Assembly: GCA_903844385.1 (NCBI GenBank)
Contig: CAIMTJ010000067.1
Span: 22,894 to 86,893 of the forward strand
DNA length: 64,000 nt
DNA from: an uncultured Burkholderiales bacterium
GTDB taxonomy: Bacteria > Pseudomonadota > Gammaproteobacteria > Burkholderiales > Burkholderiaceae_C
Direction: 5' to 3'
Shown: positions 56,359 through 64,000 of the stretch, in pieces
Numbering within the stretch: the first letter of the stretch is position 1
Layout: every line of letters starts with the position of its first letter
The notes under the pieces: generated by a model
Databases searched by the model: none
Told to the model about the DNA's origin: nothing
What the model saw: only the letters and a program-made list of their open reading frames with translations
Position numbers and translations under genes: made by a program

Positions 56359-56823
56359 TTATTTCATGTGGGACGCGCCCAGTTGAACGGCCTTGACGAT
56401 ATTTTGGTAGCCCGTGCAGCGGCACAAATTGCCTTCGAGTTGTTCGCGGATTTCCGACTCGCTCGCGTTGGGACTGCGGGTGCACAAATCCACCGCGCTC
56501 ATGACCATGCCGGGCGTGCAAAAGCCGCATTGCAAGCCGTGGCACTCTTTGAAGGCGGCTTGCATGGGGTGCAGCGTGCCATCGGCTTGGGCCAGACCTT
56601 CGATGGTGGTGACTTGTGCACCTTGTGCTTGCAGCGCCAGCATATTGCAAGACTTCACGCTTTGGCCATTGACGATCACGGTGCAAGCGCCACACTGGGC
56701 CGTGTCGCATCCCACGTGGGTGCCGGTCAAGTGCAAAGACTCTCTGAGGACTTGGACCAATAAGGTGTTGGGCTGAACCTCCAGGGTGACTGGCTTGTGG
56801 TTCACATTCATGTTCAATTGCAT
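56359..56823 (-). CDS. [2Fe-2S] subunit of CO-dehydrogenase-like hydroxylase (CoxS-like)
   Basis: The 154-aa small subunit carries two [2Fe-2S] clusters. The plant-type cluster Cys are in [19 protein letters not shown] and CNML; the second cluster is in [16 protein letters not shown] and [15 protein letters not shown] 56823 has GGAG at good spacing; the open frame to 57021 includes repeat-derived codons. It is the first gene of the hydroxylase operon, and a 133-bp gap separates it from the large-subunit gene. Confidence 0.93.
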   Translation of the reverse strand: MQLNMNVNHKPVTLEVQPNTLLVQVLRESLHLTGTHVGCDTAQCGACTVIVNGQSVKSCNMLALQAQGAQVTTIEGLAQADGTLHPMQAAFKECHGLQCGFCTPGMVMSAVDLCTRSPNASESEIREQLEGNLCRCTGYQNIVKAVQLGASHMK

Positions 56824-57209
56824 AGTTTGCTCCGGATTGATGGCTATTTTCTGTGCGGATGTTACCAATGATTTAATGACCTGGGATAACAAAGACCAAC
56901 AGGTTTTACCCTGATTTTCCACAAAAACCAGTTTCCACTTGATCCTGATCAAGGCCCAAGCGCTTCGCGCCGGCTGAGATTGCGGGCTGGGTGGGCGGCA
57001 CATGGGGCACATGGGGCACATGGTTCACCTGGAGCACCTGGTTCGGCGTTGGTAAGGAGCCATTTCGCGGCTCAAATGAGTCTCCCCTCAGACAAGGGAT
57101 AATAGGAGGCATCGACGCCCCCCTTTGCGCCCAAAGTCTGACTTTTGCAATGGGGTCCTAGGCAAGCGTGCCCGGCATGCGACTGCGCGACAAGAACTGG
57201 AGTTGACCC
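56824..57209. other. Divergent gap with 9-bp tandem repeat
   Basis: The 386-bp region separates the molybdenum-hydroxylase operon (-) from the TRAP genes (+). It must include both promoters; I could not define boxes with confidence. It contains the 9-bp array at 56997-57041 and otherwise nothing recognisable. Confidence 0.5.
56997..57041. repeat. 9-bp tandem repeat (five units)
   Basis: GGCACATGG occurs three times exactly (56997-57023), followed by TTCACCTGG and AGCACCTGG. It sits in the divergent promoter region between coxS-like and dctQ-like genes. Copy-number change here could alter promoter spacing. Confidence 0.88.
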
Positions 57210-57749
57210 TTGAAACACTGGCTAACCTTTTCTCGCTACATTGACCACTTGAGTGACGCCTTGGCCAAGCTCGGGAGTTTTTGCGTGTTGGTGGCCGCCT
57301 TGGTCTCAGCGGGCAACGCCTTTGTGCGCTATGGCTTGGATTGGAGCTCCAACGCTTGGCTTGAGATCCAATGGTATATGTTTGCCGCCATGGTGATGCT
57401 CGGCGCGCCTTGGGTCTTGAAGCTCAATGAGCACGTGCGGGTGGATTTGATTTACGGCAAGATCAGCAAGCGCGCACAAGTTTGGCTCGATTTGTTGGGC
57501 ATTTTGTTTTTTCTCTTTCCCGTGATGCTCTTGATGGTTTGGCTGAGCTGGCCTCTCTTTGTCAAGATGTACCTCTCGGGGGAGATGTCAAGCAACGCCA
57601 GCGGCTTGGTGCGCTGGCCTGCCATGCTGCTCTTGCCTTTGGGTTTTGGTCTCATGTGCTTGCAAGGCTTGAGCGAGGTGATCAAGCGAGTGGCCCATTT
57701 GCGCGGCTTCATCACCCTGGAGGCGCACTATGAGGCGCCGCTTCAATGA
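57210..57749 (+). CDS. TRAP transporter small permease (DctQ-like)
   Basis: A 179-aa inner-membrane protein with four hydrophobic helices (about 20-40, 52-72, 92-115, 133-155). Family marks are ALVSAGNAFVRYGLDWSSNAWLEIQWYMF (in part) and LKLNEHVRVDLIYGKISKRAQVWLDLLG (in part). The start is TTG 57210 with GGAG upstream. The large permease follows 67 bp downstream. It drives sodium- or proton-coupled uptake with a periplasmic receptor. Confidence 0.9.
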   Translation: MKHWLTFSRYIDHLSDALAKLGSFCVLVAALVSAGNAFVRYGLDWSSNAWLEIQWYMFAAMVMLGAPWVLKLNEHVRVDLIYGKISKRAQVWLDLLGILFFLFPVMLLMVWLSWPLFVKMYLSGEMSSNASGLVRWPAMLLLPLGFGLMCLQGLSEVIKRVAHLRGFITLEAHYEAPLQ

Positions 57750-57816
57750 AGCCGCTTGGCGCACGCCCTGCCTTGCGCTTGAACACCCACTCTAGACACT
57801 AAAGGCCCCTATCCCC

Positions 57817-59315
57817 ATGCAGATGCAAAACTTTGCTCCCCTCATGTTTGCCAGCCTTGTGTTTGTGATGCTCATCGGCTTTCCGGTGGCGTTTTCGCTC
57901 TCGGCCCTGGGCCTCATTTGTGGTTTCATTGCCATTGAAATGAACTGGTTTCCTGCCAACTTCATGGCCAATTTGCCCCTCAATGTGTTTGGCATTTTGT
58001 CCAATGATTTGCTCTTGGCCATTCCTTTTTTCACCTTCATGGGCTCCATTTTGGAGAAATGCGGCTTGGCCGAAGACATGCTCGACTCGATGGGGCAGCT
58101 CTTTGGACCGGTCAAAGGCGGCCTGGGATACTCGGTGATCATCGTGGGCTTTATTTTGGGGGCCATCACGGGCACGGTGGCCGGTCAAGTGATCGCCATG
58201 GCCTTGATCTCACTGCCGGTCATGCTGCGCTACGGCTACAACATGCGCTACGCCACTGGGGTGCTCGCCGCATCTGGCACCATCACCCAGCTCGTCCCCC
58301 CCTCCTTGGTCCTCATCGTCATGGCCGACCAACTCGGGCGCAGTGTGGGCGACATGTACAAAGGGGCTTGGGGACCGGCCATCCTCCAAGTGGGCTTTTT
58401 TGCGCTCTACACCTTTGCACTGGGGATCGTGAAGCCCTCCCACGTACCCGGCGTGCCCAGACAGGCTCGCACCTTGGTGGGCTGGGCGTTGTGGTCGAAG
58501 TGCCTCAAGGGCATCATCCCCTCGGCCATTCTCATTTTTGCGGTGCTGGGCTCCATGGGCGGCTTGCCCGGGATTCATACCGCCATTGCCACCCCCACCG
58601 AAGCCGGCGCCATGGGGTGTGTGGGGGGGCTTTGCTGCTGGCTGCGCTACACGGGCGACTGAGCACCTCACTGGTGTGGCAGGCCATGAACAGCACCATG
58701 CGACTCACCGCCATGGTGGTCTACATCTTGATTGGCTCCCGGGTGTTTTCCATGGTGTTTCAGGGAGTGGACGGCTCCAAATGGGTTGAGAGCATGCTCA
58801 CAGGACTGCCCGGCGGGCAGGTCGGTTTTTTGCTCGTGGTGAATCTCTTTATTTTCTTTTTGGCCTTCTTTTTGGATTTCTTCGAAATCGCCTTCATCAT
58901 CTTGCCAATGCTTGCACCCGTGGCCACCAAGCTGGGCATCGACATGGTCTGGTTTGGCGTGCTCTTGTGCGTGAACATGCAAACGAGTTTCATGCACCCG
59001 CCCTTTGGCTTTGCACTCTTTTATCTGCGCGGCATTGCCGACACGTTGTTCAAAGAGGGGCGCCTACCGCGGCCCATCCTCTCGAATGATATTTACCTGG
59101 GCGCCATTCCCTGGGTCATCATGCAGCTCTTATTGGTGGTGGTGGTGATTTTTGTGCCACAAAGTGTCACCTTCTTCTTGGACAAGGAGCAAGCGGTGGA
59201 CATAGACAACGTGGTGATCGAGCTCGCACCCGATGAAAACAATCCCAACAACTCGAGCGGTAACAATGCGACGGAGCCGGCGGTCGGCCCAAGCATGGAG
59301 GAATCCAAAAAATAA
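57817..59315 (+). pseudogene. TRAP transporter large permease (DctM-like), frameshifted
   Basis: DctM-type permease of about 498 aa in two frames. The first part (57817-58662) runs from MQMQNFAPLMFASLVFVMLI through AIPFFTFMGSILEK, ITGTVAGQVIAMALISLPVM and ASGTITQLVPPSLVLIVMAD to TPTEAGAMGCVGG, then stops at 58660-58662. The matching second half continues one base out of frame (from about 58626: GALLLAALHGRLSTSL) through AMNSTMRLTAMVVYILIGS, LDFFEIAFIILPMLAPV, MQTSFMHPPFGFALFYLRGIA (in part) to 59315. The break coincides with seven Gs at 58623-58629; six would restore one frame. It may be a sequencing error, true decay, or slippage. Confidence 0.85.
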
Positions 59316-59618
59316 TCAGCACCCAGGCGTACTGGGTGGATTCATGATGGATCGATCAAAGGATTGACAGCGTGACGCATGGAGGTCGACCTCGGGTCAC
59401 TGAGCTCATCCAATGCCACCAAGAGCAGGGGGGGTCGATACTCCAACGCGCAGACGCGAAGGCTCACTCCTTTGGGGCGCACGTCGACGACTTTGTATTG
59501 AACGTCAATCGTCATTCGCCATTCGCCATACACCGCTCACCATTCGCCGCTCAGCAGCGGGCGTCGAGCAGGCCACCCCCGAGCCTGCTCAGGGGCGGTT
59601 CATGCGCCGCTCAGAACC
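59316..59618. other. Gap between convergent TRAP genes, with short repeats
   Basis: About 300 bp. CACCCAG-GCGTA-CTGGGTG just after the dctM-like stop could form a seven-base hairpin, without a T-tract. The heptamer ATTCGCC appears three times at 59513-59548. A minus-strand open frame at 59342-59533 has no ribosome site. No gene is supported. Confidence 0.5.
59513..59548. repeat. Clustered ATTCGCC heptamers
   Basis: Three copies of ATTCGCC, two adjacent and one 14 bases further, with CACCGCTCAC and CGCCGCTCAG variants in between. A short degenerate repeat near the 3' ends of two convergent genes. Confidence 0.5.
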
Positions 59619-60698
59619 TCAGAGTTTTTGCGCTTGCATGAAGTTATCAAATGGACTCTCGGCCACTTTGAACCACATGTTTTGATCGGCCCTGAATTTG
59701 CTGAAATCGGTGTACACCTTTTTCCAGTTTTCATTTTTGGCGGAAATTTCATCGTAAAAAGCCATCGCTTCTTTGAATGCGGCGACCATCACGTCCTTTG
59801 GAAAAGGCTTGAGTTTGGTGCCCGAACCCACCAGTTGCTTCAAAGCAGCAGGGTTCTTGGCATCGTAGCGGGCCTGCACATAGGTGTGGGCAACGCTCGC
59901 AGCGGCCGCCACAATGGCTTGGTTTTCAGCTGACAAGGCCTCAAAGGCTTTGTTGTTGATGAACACATCCAACTGTGGACCACCCTCCCACCAACCAGGA
60001 TAGTAGTAATAAGGGGCCAACTTGTTGAAATTGAGCTTCAAGTCATCGTAGGGACCAATCCACTCGGCCGCGTCGATGGTGCCTTTTTCAAGGGCGGGGT
60101 AGATGTCGCCACCAGGGATGTTTTGTGGCACTGCGCCCAGGCGTTCAATCACCTTGCCGCCAAAGCCGCCAATGCGCATCTTCAGGCCCTTCATGTCGGC
60201 CAAGGACTTGATCTCTTTTCTAAACCATCCGGCCATTTGTGCGCCCGTGTTGCCAGCGGGGAAATTGATGATGTTGTACTTGGCATAAAACTCTCTGAGC
60301 AACTTCATGCCATTGCCTTCATGCATCCAGGCTGTCGATTGGCGTGAATTCAAACCAAACGGGATACCACAACCCAGCGCAAAGGTCTCATCTTTACCAA
60401 AAAAGTAATAGGCCGCCGTGTGACAGGCCTCGACCGAGCCTTGTTGCACACCGTCCACCACGCCAAAGGCGGGCATGAGCTCGCCAGGTCCGTGCACGGT
60501 GATTTCAAATCTACCACCAGAGAGATTTTTGACCGTTTGGGCAAACACCTCGGCGCCGCCATACAGCGTGTCCAATGACTTGGGGAAGCTCGATGCCAAG
60601 CGCCAACGCACCGCAGCTTGGGCATGCACCGCTGGGGCCAAGCCCGTCGCCAAAATGCCAGCCAAGCCAGCGTTTCTGATCAGATTGCGTCTTTCCAT
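59619..60698 (-). CDS. TRAP transporter substrate-binding protein (TakP-like)
   Basis: A periplasmic DctP-type receptor of 359 aa. The leader MERRNLIRNAGLAGILATGL, cleaved near HAQA, has a twin-arginine-like start. The mature protein shows VRWRLASSFPKSLDTLYGGAEVF, GGRFEITVHGPGELMPAFGVVDGVQQGSVE (in part), MKGLKMRIGGFGGKVIERLGAVPQ (in part), DAAEWIGPYDD and YYYPGWWEGG, features of the alpha-keto-acid/aromatic-type subfamily. GGGAGAG precedes ATG 60698. It is convergent with the TRAP permease genes at the same locus and probably serves them. Confidence 0.88.
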   Translation of the reverse strand: MERRNLIRNAGLAGILATGLAPAVHAQAAVRWRLASSFPKSLDTLYGGAEVFAQTVKNLSGGRFEITVHGPGELMPAFGVVDGVQQGSVEACHTAAYYFFGKDETFALGCGIPFGLNSRQSTAWMHEGNGMKLLREFYAKYNIINFPAGNTGAQMAGWFRKEIKSLADMKGLKMRIGGFGGKVIERLGAVPQNIPGGDIYPALEKGTIDAAEWIGPYDDLKLNFNKLAPYYYYPGWWEGGPQLDVFINNKAFEALSAENQAIVAAAASVAHTYVQARYDAKNPAALKQLVGSGTKLKPFPKDVMVAAFKEAMAFYDEISAKNENWKKVYTDFSKFRADQNMWFKVAESPFDNFMQAQKL

Positions 60699-60901
60699 GA
60701 AGTCTCTCCCTTGTAGGTATGGGTCAATTGGGGCACGCAGCCTCAAACTGTGAAGGTGCCACTGAATTTTAAGGAGTCGCACCCCAAGCATGACACGGGT
60801 TTACCCGCTAAAAAGAGCGGCCAAACGACATCAATGACCGAAGTGACTGACTCAAGCTCCAGCGACGCATGCCCCTTCGGTGATGCACAACCCAGGGGGT
60901 T

Positions 60902-62761
60902 TCAGGATGCCAGCCACTTCCCAAAACGTGCGCGCACTTGCGACTCGATACCCGTCGCATCCAAGCCTTGCAAGGCCATGAGTTTGACCGGGTCGCCGTG
61001 CTCGGTGAACGCGTCTGCAATCCCCAGCACCAAGACGGGCTTCAAGACATCGTGATCTTGCAGCACTTGCATGACCGCACTGCCTGCGCCTCCACTCACA
61101 CATCCTTCCTCGAGGGTCACCAAGGCCTCGTGCTCATGGGCCACTTTCAATAAGAGTGCCTCATCCAGGGGCTTGGCCCAGCGCATATTCACCACTGTGA
61201 GGTTCAAGCGCTCGGCCACCTCCAAGGCAGGATAGAGCAACGCACCAAAGGCCAAGATGGCGACCCCTTGGCCTTGGCGGCGAAGCTCACCGCGGCCAAA
61301 CGGCAACACCGAGAGGTCCTGGGGCACCGGCAAGCCCACCCCCGCACCCCTGGGGTATCTCACCGCCACCACATGGTCTTGCTCAAAAGCGGTCGTGAGC
61401 AAGGCTCGGCACTCGGGTTCGTCGGCTGGACACGCCACACTCACGTTGGGAATGCACCTTAAAAAAGCAATATCAAAAACACCAGCGTGGGTGGCCCCAT
61501 CGGCCCCCACAATCCCAGCACGGTCAAGCGCCAAGACCATGGGCAACTTTTGGAGTGCCACGTCGTGGATGAGCTGGTCATAGGCGCGCTGCAAAAAGGT
61601 CGAGTAAATCGCCACCACCGGCTTGAGGCCTTCGCAGGCCAAGCCCGCGGCAAAGGTCAAGGCGTGCTGCTCGGCAATGCCCACATCAAAGTAGCGCTCA
61701 GGGTAACGCCGCTCAAATTCCACCAACCCTGAGCCCTCGCGCATCGCTGGGGTGATGCCCACCAAGCGCGGATCGGCCGCGGCCATGTCACAAATCCAAT
61801 CGCCAAAGACCTGGGTGAAGGTCTTTTTGCTGGGCTTACCTGAGGGCACGATGCCCACATTGGGGTCGAATTGACCCGGGCCGTGGTACATCACCGGATC
61901 GGCCTCGGCGAGCTCATAGCCTTGTCCCTTTTTGGTGACCACATGCAGAAATTGGGGTCCCTCCAAATGGCTGATGTTCTCAAGGGTGGCCACCAACGCC
62001 GCCAGGTCATGGCCGTCGATGGGGCCGATGTAGTTGAAGCCAAACTGCTCGAACAAAGTCGCTGGCACCACCATGCCCTTGGCATGCTCTTCAAAGCGTT
62101 TGGCCAACTCGAACAAAGGCGGTGCGCCTTTGAGCACTTGTTTGCCCACCTCTTTGGCAGCGGTATAAAAGCGCCCACTCATGAGTTGGGCCAAGTAGCG
62201 GTTCAAAGCGCCCACCGGCGGGCTGATGGACATGTCGTTGTCGTTGAGAATCACGAGCAAATTGCCCTTGGCCACCCCTGCATTGTTGAGCGCCTCAAAA
62301 GCCATGCCAGCGGTCATGGCACCGTCGCCAATCACGGCAATAGAGCGGCGCTTTTCGCCCTTGATGGCGCTCGCCATGGCCATGCCCAAAGCGGCCGAAA
62401 TACTCGTTGACGAGTGCGCCGTGCCAAAGGCATCGAACTCGCTTTCATCGCGCCTGGGAAAACCACTCAAGCCCCCGAGTTGGCGCAAGGTGGTCATGCG
62501 TTCACGCCGCTCGGTGAGAATTTTATGGGGATAGGTTTGATGCCCCACATCCCAAACCACGCGGTCGTGGGGGGTGTTGAACACATAGTGAATAGCAATG
62601 GCCAACTCCACCGTGCCCAAGTTCGAGCTCAAATGTCCACCGGTTTTGGCAACACTTTGGAGCAAGAAGGCCCGCAGTTCCTGGGCCAGGGGTTTGAGTT
62701 GCGAGCGCGAGAGCCGGCGCAAGTCTTCGGGGGTGTTGGTGGCGTGGAGTAGTTCGGTCAT
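60902..62761 (-). CDS. dxs: 1-deoxy-D-xylulose-5-phosphate synthase
   Basis: Dxs condenses pyruvate and glyceraldehyde 3-phosphate with thiamine diphosphate, the first step of the MEP isoprenoid route. At 619 aa: [20 protein letters not shown] (residues 41-60), [32 protein letters not shown], the ThDP-binding [56 protein letters not shown] and [20 protein letters not shown] (some shown in part). It follows ispA with about 100 bp between, the usual Burkholderiales arrangement xseB-ispA-dxs. Confidence 0.97.
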   Translation of the reverse strand: MTELLHATNTPEDLRRLSRSQLKPLAQELRAFLLQSVAKTGGHLSSNLGTVELAIAIHYVFNTPHDRVVWDVGHQTYPHKILTERRERMTTLRQLGGLSGFPRRDESEFDAFGTAHSSTSISAALGMAMASAIKGEKRRSIAVIGDGAMTAGMAFEALNNAGVAKGNLLVILNDNDMSISPPVGALNRYLAQLMSGRFYTAAKEVGKQVLKGAPPLFELAKRFEEHAKGMVVPATLFEQFGFNYIGPIDGHDLAALVATLENISHLEGPQFLHVVTKKGQGYELAEADPVMYHGPGQFDPNVGIVPSGKPSKKTFTQVFGDWICDMAAADPRLVGITPAMREGSGLVEFERRYPERYFDVGIAEQHALTFAAGLACEGLKPVVAIYSTFLQRAYDQLIHDVALQKLPMVLALDRAGIVGADGATHAGVFDIAFLRCIPNVSVACPADEPECRALLTTAFEQDHVVAVRYPRGAGVGLPVPQDLSVLPFGRGELRRQGQGVAILAFGALLYPALEVAERLNLTVVNMRWAKPLDEALLLKVAHEHEALVTLEEGCVSGGAGSAVMQVLQDHDVLKPVLVLGIADAFTEHGDPVKLMALQGLDATGIESQVRARFGKWLAS

Positions 62762-62896
62762 GTCGGTAAGAATCGTTGTCGTTGTCGTTTAACTTTGAAC
62801 TTGCATTTGATTTGAATCTGCTGAAAGGGACGCGCTTGTTGCGGTTGAGGCCAGGGCGCAAAACAATGCTTGAACGCCAACGCTCATCAGGGCGGG

Positions 62897-63868
62897 TCAA
62901 TAGGGCCGATCGATCACCTCTCGGGCCAAGGCGCTGAGCGCTTGTGTTTGCGGCAAATGGCTGGCAAGCAAGGCCTCTTGGGCTTGATCGTGAAGTTGTT
63001 GGGCCAGGGCTTTGGCATCGCCTAAGCCGAGCAAAGACACAAAGGTGGGCTTGTCCATGTCGGCGTCCTTGCCTGCGGTCTTGCCCAACGTTTGGGTATC
63101 GGCCACCACATCCAAAATATCATCCACCACCTGAAACGCCAAGCCCAAATGGGCTGCGTAAACTCCAAGTTGTGCCATGGCGCCCGTGGGCAAAGACCCT
63201 GGAGCGGCACACGACGCTCCCATCATGACGCTGGCCGTGAGCAAAGCGCCCGTTTTCTTTTGATGCATCTCCTCAAGCGCTTGGCGTGTAAGGTGCAGCC
63301 CCACACTGTGCAAATCAATGGCTTGGCCTCCACACATGCCGGCGTGCCCCGCGGCCGAACTCAAGAGCCGGCAAAGCTGCACTTGAATGCTCGCTTGAAG
63401 TTCTGAGCTCTCTGGGGTCAGCAGCTCAAAAGCAAGTGCTTGTAGCGCATCCCCACACAGCAAGGCCTGCGCCTGGCCAAACCGAACATGGACGGTGGGC
63501 TGTCCACGCCGAAGGACATCGTTGTCCATGCAAGGCATGTCGTCGTGCACCAGCGAGTAGGCGTGGATCAACTCCACCGCACAAGCGGCCCTGAGCGCCG
63601 CTTGGTCAAGCAGCGCGTGAAGGTGGTGAAGATCTTGAAACTCACGATGGTCGGGAGGACATGGAGGCTGCAGTGCCGCCACGCTTTGTCGAGCGGCCAA
63701 GCACAACAAGGGTCGCAAACGCTTGCCCCCACCCATGACTGCGTAACGCATGCTGGCTCCGAGTCCCGCACTGGCGTGTTCAGGCACCCATTCAGACAAG
63801 GCTCGCTCCACGAGAAGGCGCGATTGCTCGGCCCAAGCACTGGCATCAAAGGGGCTCGACATGGACAT
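62897..63868 (-). CDS. ispA: Polyprenyl (farnesyl) diphosphate synthase
   Basis: IspA makes geranyl/farnesyl diphosphate from C5 units. From ATG 63868 it is 323 aa. The first aspartate-rich motif is in SLVHDDMPCMDND, and the second in FQVVDDILDVVADT; GGGKRLRPLLCLAA and QAIDLHSVG are also conserved. The ATG overlaps the xseB stop (TGATG), so translation is coupled; the reading frame is open further upstream but within xseB. Confidence 0.95.
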   Translation of the reverse strand: MSMSSPFDASAWAEQSRLLVERALSEWVPEHASAGLGASMRYAVMGGGKRLRPLLCLAARQSVAALQPPCPPDHREFQDLHHLHALLDQAALRAACAVELIHAYSLVHDDMPCMDNDVLRRGQPTVHVRFGQAQALLCGDALQALAFELLTPESSELQASIQVQLCRLLSSAAGHAGMCGGQAIDLHSVGLHLTRQALEEMHQKKTGALLTASVMMGASCAAPGSLPTGAMAQLGVYAAHLGLAFQVVDDILDVVADTQTLGKTAGKDADMDKPTFVSLLGLGDAKALAQQLHDQAQEALLASHLPQTQALSALAREVIDRPY

Positions 63869-64000
63869 CAAAGCGCACCTTGCCAGGGCTTGAGCTGCCC
63901 CTCGTCCAAGACTTTGATTTGGTCTTCGATGTTTTGGAGCTTGTCGCGGCAAAAACCCAGCAAATAGGCTCCCCGCTGGTAAGCTTGCAGCAACTGGTCA
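63868..64000 (-). CDS. xseB: Exonuclease VII small subunit, C-terminal part
   Basis: The minus strand at the window edge encodes [20 protein letters not shown] and on through [20 protein letters not shown] before a stop at 63868-63870. This matches the C-terminus of XseB, whose helical domain binds XseA to form the single-strand exonuclease VII. The gene continues beyond position 64000. The xseB-ispA-dxs order is common in Proteobacteria. Confidence 0.85.
   Translation of the reverse strand, partial: DQLLQAYQRGAYLLGFCRDKLQNIEDQIKVLDEGQLKPWQGAL

Overview
The window looks like chromosomal DNA of a Betaproteobacterium, most likely order Burkholderiales. This rests on gene content and order: ribH-nusB-aminotransferase, ybgC-tolQRA, an MFS gene beside aroC, a BrkB-type membrane protein beside a DUF2069 gene, glnA-ntrB-ntrC, urtABCDE beside urease, dxs-ispA-xseB, and orphan Bug-type (tripartite tricarboxylate) binding proteins. 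I assign no genus. No tRNA, rRNA, CRISPR array, prophage or insertion sequence was seen.

Layout. 0-5 kb (+): riboflavin synthesis (ribH), nusB, a class I aminotransferase, then ybgC-tolQ-tolR-tolA without tolB or pal. 5-8.3 kb (-): a probable three-gene operon of a GlcG/HbpS-like protein, an MhpA-like flavin hydroxylase and a Bug binding protein. 8.3-10.8 kb: small unrecognised genes, short tandem repeats and a class II glutamine amidotransferase. 10.8-20.1 kb: MFS, aroC, a CBS-domain protein, a BrkB-family protein, an unusual DUF2069-FAD oxidase fusion, thyA-folA-DUF4337 and xth. 20.1-23.8 kb is visibly more AT-rich and accessory-looking: an unrecognised ORF, a second Bug protein, an outer-membrane MetA-like protein and a VOC protein.

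23.8-40.1 kb is a nitrogen block. ntrC, ntrB and glnA (-) are followed by a CinA-like gene and the urea ABC transporter urtABCDE (-). ureABC-EFG (+) diverges from urtA. glnA, urtA and ureA each have a sigma-54 element with GG and GC ten bases apart. Near-consensus NtrC palindromes lie upstream of glnA and between urtA and ureA, so NtrB/NtrC encoded here probably control ammonium assimilation, urea uptake and urea hydrolysis together. ureD is not in the window.

40.1-50.1 kb (-) is recC-recB-recD with overlapping genes. 50.2-56.8 kb (-) is a form II CO-dehydrogenase-like molybdenum hydroxylase operon (S, L, M subunits, then CoxD-, CoxE- and CoxG-like maturation proteins). Divergent from it are TRAP transporter genes whose large permease is split by a seven-G tract, with a TRAP binding protein convergent downstream. 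60.9-64 kb (-) is dxs, ispA and the 3' end of xseB.

The most notable items are the divergent sigma-54/NtrC control region between urtA and ureA, the DUF2069-FAD oxidase fusion, the frameshifted TRAP permease, the missing ureD, overlapping alternative hairpins before a small Cys-rich secreted protein, and three non-coding tandem repeats with periods of 9 or 12 bp. I found no clearly new multi-gene system.
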